33,818 bases of DNA from Methylomarinum sp964442675 (GCA_964442675.1 CAYUAE010000003.1:1-33818); one strand, 5' to 3'; positions 8,488-17,399 are shown, counted from the first letter of the stretch. Translations and numbers: made by a program. Notes: generated by a model from the sequence alone, not told the origin.

Positions 8488-9086
8488 GGATTGTCCTCCT
8501 GTAATTCGTCCTCGTCTTCCAGTTCATCTTCCGGGCTTGGTTCCATTGTTGGCGTCAACTCAGGTTTATCGGCTTGCGCCAGTTCTTCAAATAAATCCAG
8601 ATAACGATGGACAGCCGGCAGCAGCCAGTAGCTGTCATCATCAAACAATACAAAACCGACACGAACCGCCCGATCCAGTGTCTCTTTCAAGGCCTGGCTG
8701 TCGGCCATTTCTTCGGCCTCCAGGATGGCGTGATAATGCCGGGCAAGCGTTTGTAATAAGGCATTGTCGATACGCCATTGTTGAAACTGAAACAGATGCA
8801 AGCCCTGGTCGGCCTGGTATTCAAACAGCAACATCAAAAACAAGGCAATACGTTTGCTCAGCTTGTTGATATTTGAGCTGGCCTGTTCGGTTTTGAAATA
8901 GGCAAAGCCCCGGCCATCCATGACCACCGTAAAGCCCAGTGCGGAAAACAATTGTTGATACTGTTCATAGTGCTTTTCCAGTTCTGTCCACAGCCCGGTA
9001 TCTTCCAGACGATTGAGATGTGCGCCGGAACTCAGCGTTTTGAACAATGCTTGCAGTTGCGTTAATTGGGTCAGATCGATTGTCAT
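8484..9086 (-). CDS. mksE: MksE/JetB-like accessory (KITE) subunit
   Basis: A 200-residue protein lying between the kleisin-like and SMC genes, overlapping each by 4 bases. It begins with a conserved-looking helical segment (GAHLNRLEDTGLWTEL, residues 21-36) and then LFSALGFTVVMDGRGFAYF, a pattern typical of MukE/MksE/JetB winged-helix subunits. Predicted winged-helix elements continue to about residue 170. The last 25 residues are a strongly acidic, probably disordered tail. In these systems the E subunit dimerises on the kleisin and contacts DNA. The call rests on length, position and the N-terminal pattern; sequence conservation in the family is low. GGAG lies 5 bases before the start. Confidence 0.75.
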   Translation of the reverse strand: MTIDLTQLTQLQALFKTLSSGAHLNRLEDTGLWTELEKHYEQYQQLFSALGFTVVMDGRGFAYFKTEQASSNINKLSKRIALFLMLLFEYQADQGLHLFQFQQWRIDNALLQTLARHYHAILEAEEMADSQALKETLDRAVRVGFVLFDDDSYWLLPAVHRYLDLFEELAQADKPELTPTMEPSPEDELEDEDELQEDNP

Positions 9087-10327
9087 TCAGACTCCATAAT
9101 ATGACTGTGCAGTTTAAGCCTTACCTGTTTCAGTGTGCGTTGAACCGGCTCCGGGTTCGGCGTGGCGTTAATATCCGGCAGCCGAATCAGCTTGTGGTAG
9201 AGTTTCAGCAAGGTGCTGTCCTGATAATCAGCATAATGCTGCAACAACCAGTCCATTAAATCCGGAACCGGTAATGACTGATACAAATGCTGTTGAATGG
9301 CGTCCTCGTCAACCTGCTCCAGTGTGACCAGCAGTGGCTCATCAGATTCTTCAGGGAAACTGACTGTTTTGGCCTGATAACCACGCGCCTGCTCCATCAG
9401 CGCCAGCAGCTCAGGGCCGGCGGCAATGGACTGGCTGCGTTGTTTGCGCCAGACCGGTACACACTGGCCGGGAAAGCTGCGATTGAGACCTTTTTTGCGT
9501 ACGTCCCCGAGTAACTGGCCGATAGCAGCACTTAAATGATTATGACGGCGAACTTCCTCACGCAGCGGCATTAAGGTGTTCGTCGCCTGTTTTAATGCCA
9601 GTCGCCCTTGCTGGCGAATATCTTTCACCCGAAAGCCCACTTGCCTGAGCATCTGCTGATGGCTGTACAAACCGCCTTGCGTAGACAGGGTCTGCACCAA
9701 GTTATCCAGCACCGACTCCGCCCGTTCCAACAAGGGATAAAAGGTGCCGCCGGCGCCGGAATCCATCAAGGCTTCCATCGGCAGCACATAATGGTCATAG
9801 GCGTCCAGCACTTCCCGATAACGCTGCGCCAGCGGGATGCTTTCATGACTGGATTTGGCGCGTTCGGCAATCGCTTGAATGGCATGGCTGTCGCGCTCCA
9901 GCGCCTGCAGAATTTCCCGCAATTGCTTGTCGATACGAATGGCGCCGCTTTGCAAGGCGGCCATGTCCCGTTCGTCCATCGCCTGTTGCATCTGCGCCAG
10001 GCCATTTTGAATATCGTTTATTCTGACTTTTAAAATTTCCGGCAGGCCGAGTTCGTGTTCATGCAACAGGCTGCTGACAAACTGGCTGACAACGTCATTG
10101 ATTTGCAAACTGTCGCTGTGAGACAGTTTTATCAAAAGTTCGCTGTTGATAAGCTGTTGCAGGCGTTCGATACATTGTTCCCGGCTGGAATCCGGGTACG
10201 CTTTTGCCAATAAGCTTAATACCTCATCCCGCTCAAAAGCGATATGTTCACGCCCCAGTGCCACCAGATATTCAATAATCTCCCAGTGCTTATCCAGAGC
10301 GCGTACCAGACTGCGTGGATTGATCAT
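9083..10327 (-). CDS. mksF: MksF/JetA-like kleisin subunit
   Basis: A 414-residue, mostly alpha-helical protein and the first gene of the SMC operon. Residues 1-85 look like a winged helix, followed by long helices with heptad character (about 90-290), then a basic segment and a C-terminal domain (about 340-414) expected to bind the ATPase head. This organisation fits MukF/MksF/JetA kleisins, which bridge the SMC heads and recruit the E subunit. It starts 37 bases after the proA stop, without an obvious promoter or terminator between them, and ends in a 4-base overlap with the next gene. The Shine-Dalgarno is weak. The assignment leans on operon order F-E-B-G as much as on sequence. Confidence 0.75.
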   Translation of the reverse strand: MINPRSLVRALDKHWEIIEYLVALGREHIAFERDEVLSLLAKAYPDSSREQCIERLQQLINSELLIKLSHSDSLQINDVVSQFVSSLLHEHELGLPEILKVRINDIQNGLAQMQQAMDERDMAALQSGAIRIDKQLREILQALERDSHAIQAIAERAKSSHESIPLAQRYREVLDAYDHYVLPMEALMDSGAGGTFYPLLERAESVLDNLVQTLSTQGGLYSHQQMLRQVGFRVKDIRQQGRLALKQATNTLMPLREEVRRHNHLSAAIGQLLGDVRKKGLNRSFPGQCVPVWRKQRSQSIAAGPELLALMEQARGYQAKTVSFPEESDEPLLVTLEQVDEDAIQQHLYQSLPVPDLMDWLLQHYADYQDSTLLKLYHKLIRLPDINATPNPEPVQRTLKQVRLKLHSHIMESE

Positions 10328-10364
10328 AGGACGGTGTTAATTTGTGAAGATTGTATTCACAGTC

Positions 10365-11618
10365 TCATTGCCGCAAATGGCCATTGCCATACGCTACCCA
10401 TTTATAGGTGGTGAGTTCGTCCGGGCCGACCGGGCCGCGGGCATGGAGCTTGTCAGTACTGATGCCGACGACCGAGCCCAAACCGTAATCGCCGCCACCG
10501 GAGAGGCGGGTTGAGGCATTGATCAGTACCGAAGCGGAATCGACCTGCTGTTCAAATTGCCAGGCCTTATCAAGGCTGCCGGTTGCAATGCTGTCGGTAT
10601 GACCGGAGCCATAGTGATTGATATGCGCAATCGCCTGATCAATATCGGTCACGACTCTGACCGCCAGGATGGGCGCCAGATATTCTGTTTGCCAGTCTTC
10701 TTCTGTAGCCGCCGCAATGTCGGGCAGGATATGCCGGGTTTTCTCGCAGCCGCGTAATTCGATGCCCTTGTCGCTAAAAGCAGTATGTAATCGCGGTAAC
10801 AGCTGTTCGGCACAGGCCTGGTCAATCAGTAATGTTTCCAGGGCATTACATACCTGCACGCTTTGACATTTGGCATTGATGGCCAAGGCGATGGCCTGCT
10901 CGGGTTCTGCGTCTTGCGCAATATATAAATGACAGATGCCATCATAATGTTTGATAACCGGAATACGGGTACCAGCGGCGATACGCTTGATCAATCCTTT
11001 ACCCCCGCGCGGAATCAGGACATCGATATAATCATCCATTTGCAGCAGTTGATCGACCGTTTCATGGCCGGGCTGGCGGATGATTTGAATCGCGTGTTCA
11101 GGCAGCCCGGCCCGTACAACCCCTTCAATCATGGCATCGGCCAACAGAATATTGGTTTGCAGGGCTTCCGAACCACCGCGCAGAATCAGTGCATTACCAC
11201 TTTTGATACAGACGCCAGCGGCATCGGTGGTGACATTGGGTCTGGATTCGTAAATCATGCCGATAACGCCCAGTGGCACCGATTTTTTATATACGCGCAA
11301 TCCAGCCGGGTTAGTATGACCGTGTAACACACGATTTAATGGATCTGGCCGCGCAGCAACTTTTTGCAGCCGCGATACAATATATTGAAAGACGTTTTCA
11401 TCCAGACTCAGACGTTTGAGCATCGCCGCAGGCAAGCCGGCCTGCCGGGCTTTGTCCACCTCCCTGGCATTAGCTCTCAGAATGGCCTGTTTTTGTTGTT
11501 GCAACGCTTCAGCCATATAGCTGAGGGCACTATTGCGCTGTGCCTCGCTGGTCGTCGCCAATTGCCTGGCAGCAAGCCGGCTTTGTTGAGCGATGGTTTC
11601 GATCGGATTTGCAGTCAT
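10365..11618 (-). CDS. proA: gamma-glutamyl phosphate reductase (glutamate-5-semialdehyde dehydrogenase)
   Basis: The 417-residue ProA reduces gamma-glutamyl phosphate to glutamate-5-semialdehyde with NADPH, the second step of proline synthesis. Family segments are clear: VPLGVIGMIYESRPNVT, GNALILRGGSEA, DVLIPRGGKGLI, the catalytic-cysteine region VCNALETLL, and EYLAPILAVRVV. The open frame extends upstream to 11939, but that part overlaps the aldolase gene in another frame and does not resemble ProA. The ATG at 11618 gives the exact usual length and begins with the normal MTANPIETIAQQSR-type helix. The gene lies 16 bases after the aldolase stop and 37 bases before the SMC operon. No proB lies nearby, so the pathway is split. 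Confidence 0.96.
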   Translation of the reverse strand: MTANPIETIAQQSRLAARQLATTSEAQRNSALSYMAEALQQQKQAILRANAREVDKARQAGLPAAMLKRLSLDENVFQYIVSRLQKVAARPDPLNRVLHGHTNPAGLRVYKKSVPLGVIGMIYESRPNVTTDAAGVCIKSGNALILRGGSEALQTNILLADAMIEGVVRAGLPEHAIQIIRQPGHETVDQLLQMDDYIDVLIPRGGKGLIKRIAAGTRIPVIKHYDGICHLYIAQDAEPEQAIALAINAKCQSVQVCNALETLLIDQACAEQLLPRLHTAFSDKGIELRGCEKTRHILPDIAAATEEDWQTEYLAPILAVRVVTDIDQAIAHINHYGSGHTDSIATGSLDKAWQFEQQVDSASVLINASTRLSGGGDYGLGSVVGISTDKLHARGPVGPDELTTYKWVAYGNGHLRQ

Positions 11619-11634
11619 GGTCTCGGTTTTGTTT

Positions 11635-12654
11635 TCAGGATGAATAATACGAACGCATTTTGGCCAGCGACAGTGGTTTGATTTTAGCCGCGTGACCGGC
11701 ACAGCCAAAGGCTTCAAAGCGTGATTGACACAAGGCCTGCATGGCATCGCGGGCGGCCTGGTAAATTTTGCGCGCATCCAGTTCGGCGGCATGTTCCGGT
11801 TGTCCGACAAATTGCCGGATAGCGCCGGTGGAAGCCATTCTAAGGTCCGTATCGATATTGACTTTCCGCACGCCATAGCAAATGCCGGCGACGATCTCTT
11901 CGACCGGAACGCCATAGGTTTCCGGAATCTGACCGCCATAGCGGTTAATGATTTTCAGCCATTCCTGGGGTATCGAGCTGGAACCATGCATGACAAAATG
12001 CATGTTCGGCAGACGCTGTTGCAGCATTTTCAGGCGACTGATAACCAGCACCTCCCCGGTTGGCGGCTTGCTGAATTTGTAGGCACCATGACTGGTGCCG
12101 ATGGCGACGGCCAGTGCGTCAACCTGGGTTTGCTCGACAAAGGCGACTGCTTCATCGGGATCGGTGAGCAGACGCTGGGAATCGGCCGATGTCTGGTCAA
12201 TATGTTCCAGCGAGCCGAGACAGCCGATTTCACCTTCGACAGACACGCCGCAGGCATGTGCCATAGCGACGACTTGTCGAGTAACCTCCACATTGTATTC
12301 AAATGAGGCCGGCGTTTTCATATCGGCCAATAGCGAGCCATCCATCATCACCGAGCTGAAACCGGCTTGTATCGCCTGTGCGCAGATTGCAGGCGTCGGC
12401 CCGTGATCGCGGTGTAAAACAACCGGAATATGCGGATACTGTTCTATCGCAGCAAGCACCAGATGCCGCAAAAACACCTCGCCGGCATAGCGGTTGGCGC
12501 CGGCTGAAACCTGCATGATAACCGGGCTGTCGGCATTATCTGCCGCCTGCATAATAGCTTGCACCTGCTCCATGTTGCTGATGTTAAAAGCGGGTACGGC
12601 AAAATCATTTTCAGCCGCATAGTCCAGTAATTGTCGTAGTGATATCAATGCCAT
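11635..12654 (-). CDS. fba: class II fructose-bisphosphate aldolase, Calvin-cycle type
   Basis: A 339-residue zinc-dependent aldolase that splits or forms fructose 1,6-bisphosphate, and in the Calvin subtype also sedoheptulose bisphosphate. The N terminus (MALISLRQLLDYAAENDFAVPAFNISN), the active-site region VVLHRDHG (Asp is the catalytic acid, His a metal ligand), GEIGCLG, AIGTSHGAYKF and VMHGSSSIP are all family hallmarks. HRDHG in place of the commoner HQDHG is a mild variation. The gene would serve glycolysis and gluconeogenesis and, in a methanotroph, ribulose-monophosphate or Calvin-cycle carbon flow. It heads the minus-strand run. GGAA lies about 7 bases before the start, and the 262-base gap to the divergent porin presumably carries its promoter. 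Confidence 0.95.
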   Translation of the reverse strand: MALISLRQLLDYAAENDFAVPAFNISNMEQVQAIMQAADNADSPVIMQVSAGANRYAGEVFLRHLVLAAIEQYPHIPVVLHRDHGPTPAICAQAIQAGFSSVMMDGSLLADMKTPASFEYNVEVTRQVVAMAHACGVSVEGEIGCLGSLEHIDQTSADSQRLLTDPDEAVAFVEQTQVDALAVAIGTSHGAYKFSKPPTGEVLVISRLKMLQQRLPNMHFVMHGSSSIPQEWLKIINRYGGQIPETYGVPVEEIVAGICYGVRKVNIDTDLRMASTGAIRQFVGQPEHAAELDARKIYQAARDAMQALCQSRFEAFGCAGHAAKIKPLSLAKMRSYYSS

Positions 12655-12916
12655 CTGTCGTTTCCATCGTGAGCGTTAGCTAAGTTTCTGCCCGAAAACC
12701 CGCGGGCGAGATTACGGACGCCTTGTGCTTTTAATATATCATCAAGTTATTGTGTTATATAGGCTTTTACAGAGTTTCCAGCAAATCGGTGCAATATCGG
12801 CTGAATGGAAAACGCCGTGTTGCTTGTACTTAAACAATTACACATCATGTCAGCATAGAACTTTTGGAATTTACCGTCTATAGTAAAATCGCCTTTAATG
12901 AGATATTGCATTTTAT

Positions 12917-13996
12917 ATGACCCATAGACAATCACCGAAAACAATATTTCGGTGTACTATTCATAAATTCCTGACATCTTGCCTGTGGTTATTTTTTGGT
13001 CTGTGCCAACAAGCCAATAGCTATACCCTGGGTAACTACACCTTAGGCAATGGCTACACCCTGGGCCCCTGGACATTCAGCGGCTATGCCTTAGTTGAAC
13101 TTGTCGCCCCAATCCATCAGCAACAGGCCGTTGATTTATCCCTCGATGATCTGGCGATGTTTGGGCAAGGACGATTTAACCGCTATCTTAATCCATTTTT
13201 TGAGATTGAATATATTAATCAACCCCTTTGGACGGAAGGCCAGGGCGCTTTTGCGCATGCGGGAAAGTTTGATTTAGAGCGCCTTTATAATGACATCCTG
13301 ATTTCCGATAAACTGACGCTGCGTATCGGAAAAATGCTGGCGCCCGTTGGTGAATGGAACCAGATTCATGCCAGCCCTTTGGTGGCGACCACAATACGCC
13401 CTTTAACCACCTATCTGAATTTCTCGGAATTTATTTCCGGTTTTTCCGTGCTTTACTCACCACAATCTCAATGGCTGCCCAATATCGATCTGTATTATCA
13501 ACCCTGGACGGAATTGCTGCCTAAAAACCGTGAGATGCGCCCCGTTCGCTATAAGAATATCACGGGCATCAATTTACACTATGGCGATGAATTTTCCGGC
13601 CAAATAGCCTTCTCGGTGCAGCATGCTGAATTGACCACGCGCCGGGAACGGCAAACATTATTCACTGTCGATGGTCTCTATGATTTTGATTATGTAAAAT
13701 TCAGCACTCAACTTTTTTATGCATCAATTTATGGTTCAGAAAGCCGGCGCCGGCGCAATCATGAATGGGGCGGTTATCTGCAATGGATCGCACCTGTTAC
13801 CGAGCGCTGGTCATTGGTGAGCCGAGGCGAAACCTTCAGCCAGCGTGATGCGAGCCAATCACAACAGAATGTTGTATTGGGCGTTAATTTTCGCACCCAA
13901 AATGCATTGGTCTGGAAACTTGAATATGTTTTTCATTGGGGGGCCAACCTGGGCATAAATGAAGGTGTATACAGTTCTGTCGGGGTAATGTTCTGA
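12917..13996 (+). CDS. outer-membrane beta-barrel protein (porin-like), first gene of the barrel-PBP-GGDEF/EAL operon
   Basis: A 359-residue protein. A signal peptide spans residues 1-36 (hydrophobic segment FLTSCLWLFFGLC, cleavage near ANS|Y). The mature N terminus has three YTLG repeats. Most of the protein then alternates short beta strands (FSGYALVELV, LTLRIGKMLAP, WKLEYVFHW) and ends in Phe, as expected for an outer-membrane barrel. GKMLAPVGEWN and RGETFSQRD resemble segments of phosphate-selective and related porins. The stop overlaps the next start (TGATG), so translation is coupled to a solute-binding protein and, after it, a cyclic-di-GMP enzyme. I infer that the barrel admits the ligand sensed by the system. 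The Shine-Dalgarno is weak. Confidence 0.75.
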   Translation: MTHRQSPKTIFRCTIHKFLTSCLWLFFGLCQQANSYTLGNYTLGNGYTLGPWTFSGYALVELVAPIHQQQAVDLSLDDLAMFGQGRFNRYLNPFFEIEYINQPLWTEGQGAFAHAGKFDLERLYNDILISDKLTLRIGKMLAPVGEWNQIHASPLVATTIRPLTTYLNFSEFISGFSVLYSPQSQWLPNIDLYYQPWTELLPKNREMRPVRYKNITGINLHYGDEFSGQIAFSVQHAELTTRRERQTLFTVDGLYDFDYVKFSTQLFYASIYGSESRRRRNHEWGGYLQWIAPVTERWSLVSRGETFSQRDASQSQQNVVLGVNFRTQNALVWKLEYVFHWGANLGINEGVYSSVGVMF

Positions 13997-14424
13997 TGCG
14001 TTCACTTGTTTTATTTTTAACCCTGTTGGCAGCACCCTCCGTTTTTGCTTTAGACAGCAAAATTACCATTATCGCCCATTTACCAGGGGCACCTACTTTA
14101 TCAGAATTACCCAAGGAAAAAATAAAGTCTGTTTATTTACTCAAACAACGCTTCTGGCCTGATGGCACACCTGTTATTGTCGTCAACAGACCCTCAGACA
14201 GTCCGTTGCGCAAGCGCTTTGAACACAAATTAGGACTCAACAGTAAAAAATATGCCTGGTATTTAAAAAAAATGTACTACAAAGGTATCCCGTTACCAAT
14301 CATCCAGAATTCCAGAAAAGCTGTCCTGTCATTTGTTGAACAGGTTCCCGGCGCCATTGCCTATATCGAAGGCAGCTTGCCAGATAAATACGCTCACATA
14401 ACCATCCTGGGCCAGCTTCAATGA
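13996..14424 (+). CDS. small periplasmic phosphate-binding-like (PstS-like domain) protein
   Basis: A 142-residue protein with a signal peptide at residues 1-18 (LVLFLTLLAAPSVFA|L). The mature part is about 124 residues, half the size of a normal two-lobed binding protein. It resembles the single-domain PstS-like family: LPKEKIKSVYLLKQRFWPDG, a PVIVVNRPSDSPLRKRFE segment, then VLSFVEQVPGAIAYIEG. In PstS-like proteins the related SxxLR region contacts the ligand. It overlaps the barrel gene (TGATG) upstream and the GGDEF-EAL gene (ATGA) downstream. No ABC permease or ATPase genes adjoin it, so a sensing role is more likely than transport. The ligand is unknown. Confidence 0.78.
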   Translation: MRSLVLFLTLLAAPSVFALDSKITIIAHLPGAPTLSELPKEKIKSVYLLKQRFWPDGTPVIVVNRPSDSPLRKRFEHKLGLNSKKYAWYLKKMYYKGIPLPIIQNSRKAVLSFVEQVPGAIAYIEGSLPDKYAHITILGQLQ

Positions 14425-16895
14425 TTAAACTCACGATCTTTCGTCAGCTGTTTTTAACCTATGGCGGCATTTTTATCCTTGTCTTAGGCGGTCTGTTTGG
14501 TGCAGCCGCCTTTGAGCTGACAGAATATCTGAAAACGCGTGCCTTTGAAGAAATCCACTTGCTGGCGACAGCAAAGCGCCAGGAACTGGAAGCGACATTG
14601 CGCCAGTCACTTACCAATCTCAAATCCTGGAGCAGTCTGGTCGTCATGAATGACGTATTGACAAAAGATGCGGACCTCAGAATTACCCGTACCCTGGAAA
14701 CCTTTAAAAAGCTGCACCAGTTACCCGGACATCTTTATGTCCTGGACCGTTCAGGACAACTCATCGCATCAGATCATCAAATGGCAGCACCCAAAGATCT
14801 AAAACATTACCTTATCTATTTGCAAAACAAACAGCATTTGATCGATAAACACATTGATCCCATTACCCATAAGCCTATTATTGCTTTATGGCAGCCGATA
14901 TACGCCAGTTTTGGTTTGAATGCACCGATAGGTTACCTGATCATGACCTATCCGTGGCAAAGTATTGCCTTAAGCCTGCAGATGCCCATACCCAAAAATC
15001 ATCTATTACTATTCAATCATGCTGGCGAGATTATCCTGAATGGCGATAAACTCCCCGATCAAGCCTCGGTAGATGTGCTAAAAGCCATTGTGTCTCGTAA
15101 GACCAATAGCCCGGACACCGTTATGCCTGAAATATCGATAGGTGATGATGACTATTTTATTGTCAACCTGGAAAATACTGACAATACGCCATTAACCAAC
15201 CTGTGGCACTGGGTTTCAATGGCTGATAGCACCCGTTTTTATGCCCCTATAAAACATCTCTTGACTATCGCGCTTGTCATTGCAGGCATTACCATTTTAT
15301 TAGTATTGACTATTATTCTGATAACCAGCCGTAAAATCAGTCAGCCCCTTCAAGCCTTGACCCGAACCGCGGTTGAAATTTCTACCACTTTAGATTTATC
15401 CAAACGTGTTCCCTTAGCTGGCAATAATGAAATTTTTCAACTCGGCACTGCCTTCAACGAGATGTGCCTGAAACTGGAAAAGACCTGGGCAGCCAAAAAC
15501 CGCATAACGCATGAATTACATGCGATCAACCAATCACTGGAGCAAAAAGTTGCCGAAAGAACCGAACACCTGGCCTGGCAGGCGACCCATGACCCACTGA
15601 CAAAATTACCCAACCGGGCGTTACTGTCTGAAAGGCTGGAACAAGCGATTCTCAGAGCTCAACGTAATCGAGAAATGTTGGCCGTTATCTTTATTGATCT
15701 TGACGGTTTTAAAGCCATTAATGACAGCTTTGGTCATCAAACAGGCGATTATTTACTCATCGAAATCGCCCGGCGTTTTGTGTCCATCATTCGCGAGCCT
15801 GATACTGTTGCCCGCCTTGGTGGCGATGAATTTGTCATCTTGATGCACATAGAAAAGCCAGATAACCTTACCGCGCCTTTAGAGCGTATTGTACAATTGA
15901 TTAATCAGCCAATTATCACCGAATCCGCACAGCTTAAAGTGTCTCCGAGTATCGGCGTGACTATTTTTCCGGATGATCCATCTGATTCAGAAGCACTTAT
16001 CCGCCATGCCGACCAGGCAATGTATGACGCCAAACAAAAAGGCCGCAATCAGGTTCAGTTTTTTAATACCGAAATGGACGGCCTGATCCATTCTGAACTT
16101 GTATTACGCCAGGAGATTAAAGTCGCTCTGGAAAGCGATCAATTCGTTTTATTCTATCAACCGCAAATTCATCTCGACAGCGGCAAGGTGATTGGCGCAG
16201 AAGCTTTGATTCGCTGGAATCATCCGCATAAGGGAATGATATTTCCCGATGAATTTATCCCGGCTATCGAGGACAGTGAACTTATGATAGAACTGGGGCG
16301 CTGGGTGATTCAACAAGCCTGTCAACAACTGCAGCAATGGAATAAACAGGGCCTAGTATTAAAAATCAGCGTCAATATCGCATGCTGCCATATTCAGCAT
16401 CCTGATTTTTTTAAAGAACTGGTGCAATTTTTAAAAAGCTACCCCGGTGTCAAGCCTGAACAAATCGTATTGGAAATTACTGAATCTGCGGCCATTAAAG
16501 ACTTTGATATTGCAAAAAACATGCTGCAAAGTTGTCACGATTACAATGTCCGCATCGCGCTCGATGATTTTGGAACGGGGTTTTCTTCGCTGACTTATCT
16601 GAGACGACTCCCCATTTCCTTTATCAAGATTGATAAAAGCTTTGTCATTGACATGCTGAATGATCCTGAAGATATGGCAATCGTTAAAGGGACTATCGGT
16701 TTGGCCGAAAGTTTTGACAAGCTGATTATTGCCGAAGGTATAGAATCCGATGAACACAGCGATATTCTGAAGATGATGAATTGCACCTATGGCCAGGGTT
16801 ATGGTATTTCCAAACCCTTAAGTGCCGAAGATTTCATGCGCTGGCTTGAAGCAAAACAATCCGTATCTGATAATGAGCCAGTTCTCCTGCCATAA
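14421..16895 (+). CDS. membrane-anchored sensor with HAMP, GGDEF and EAL domains (cyclic-di-GMP turnover)
   Basis: An 824-residue protein. One membrane helix lies at about residues 9-31, a periplasmic sensor domain of about 245 residues follows, a second helix lies at about 279-303, and a HAMP linker at about 305-358. The GGDEF domain keeps GGDEF at 467-471 and an RxxD inhibition site (Arg458, Asp461). The EAL domain keeps EAL (594-596), LEITES, DDFGTGFSSL (715-724), the following Lys in FIKIDKSF, and AEGIES. Both halves therefore look competent to make and to degrade cyclic-di-GMP, and the direction probably depends on the sensor. The start overlaps the stop of the PstS-like gene (ATGA), suggesting that the binding protein talks to the periplasmic domain, as in NspS-MbaA type pairs. 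The ligand and output are inferred only. Confidence 0.93.
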   Translation: MIKLTIFRQLFLTYGGIFILVLGGLFGAAAFELTEYLKTRAFEEIHLLATAKRQELEATLRQSLTNLKSWSSLVVMNDVLTKDADLRITRTLETFKKLHQLPGHLYVLDRSGQLIASDHQMAAPKDLKHYLIYLQNKQHLIDKHIDPITHKPIIALWQPIYASFGLNAPIGYLIMTYPWQSIALSLQMPIPKNHLLLFNHAGEIILNGDKLPDQASVDVLKAIVSRKTNSPDTVMPEISIGDDDYFIVNLENTDNTPLTNLWHWVSMADSTRFYAPIKHLLTIALVIAGITILLVLTIILITSRKISQPLQALTRTAVEISTTLDLSKRVPLAGNNEIFQLGTAFNEMCLKLEKTWAAKNRITHELHAINQSLEQKVAERTEHLAWQATHDPLTKLPNRALLSERLEQAILRAQRNREMLAVIFIDLDGFKAINDSFGHQTGDYLLIEIARRFVSIIREPDTVARLGGDEFVILMHIEKPDNLTAPLERIVQLINQPIITESAQLKVSPSIGVTIFPDDPSDSEALIRHADQAMYDAKQKGRNQVQFFNTEMDGLIHSELVLRQEIKVALESDQFVLFYQPQIHLDSGKVIGAEALIRWNHPHKGMIFPDEFIPAIEDSELMIELGRWVIQQACQQLQQWNKQGLVLKISVNIACCHIQHPDFFKELVQFLKSYPGVKPEQIVLEITESAAIKDFDIAKNMLQSCHDYNVRIALDDFGTGFSSLTYLRRLPISFIKIDKSFVIDMLNDPEDMAIVKGTIGLAESFDKLIIAEGIESDEHSDILKMMNCTYGQGYGISKPLSAEDFMRWLEAKQSVSDNEPVLLP

Positions 16896-16994
16896 ATGTG
16901 CAAAAAACATCGTCGCTCAACCGTCCTTGGTTTAGTCTTTTTGACCTGACCTTTTCAAACAAGGCCCCTGTTTTTCAATGATTTTGCACAGATT

Positions 16995-17399
16995 TTAATA
17001 ATTGATGGCACGGGGTAATTGTTTTGCCTGAGCGACCCAGTCTTCGACTTGCGAAACAGATGGAATTTTACGCACCAGATTTTTTTCCTCATTAATTTCT
17101 GCCATTTTGGTCTGTAGATTTTCGGGGTTGCGCTGAGCCAGTTCTGGAACGGTATCGACACCTGCACATTCTAGTAAATCAGCGTATTGGGTGCTAATGC
17201 CTTTAACCCGCGCTAAGTCTGCCCGATTTGTCCAATTCAGAATAAGTTTTTCGCTGATACCCGTTTTTTCGGCGATATCCTTACGGCCTTTTTTTTCACC
17301 GCAGGTTTCTAAAAGTGCTTCAACCGAGTTAATACCAGCCTGTTCGAGTTTAGAGGCATACCCTTCGCCGATGCCTTCAATTGCAACCAGTTTTGTCAT
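16995..17399 (-). CDS. DUF4332-type helix-hairpin-helix protein
   Basis: A 134-residue cytoplasmic protein. Residues 3-60 contain a helix-hairpin-helix-like unit (IEGIGEGYASKLEQAGINSVEALL) and residues 61-110 a second (VKGISTQYADLLECAGVDTVPELAQ). This duplicated arrangement is typical of the DUF4332 family. Such motifs often bind DNA without sequence specificity, but the function of this family is not established. The gene stands alone, convergent with the GGDEF-EAL gene (99 bases between stops) and divergent from the lipoprotein gene. No signal peptide is present. Confidence 0.82.
   Translation of the reverse strand: MTKLVAIEGIGEGYASKLEQAGINSVEALLETCGEKKGRKDIAEKTGISEKLILNWTNRADLARVKGISTQYADLLECAGVDTVPELAQRNPENLQTKMAEINEEKNLVRKIPSVSQVEDWVAQAKQLPRAINY

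Noticed and set aside
11619..11939. N-terminal extension of the proA frame
   Set aside because: It overlaps the aldolase gene in another frame and does not resemble ProA; the ATG at 11618 gives the normal 417 residues.
12747..12944. 65-residue minus-strand frame in the gap between aldolase and barrel genes
   Set aside because: It overlaps the start of the barrel gene, has no ribosome site or recognisable product, and its composition is that of a promoter region.
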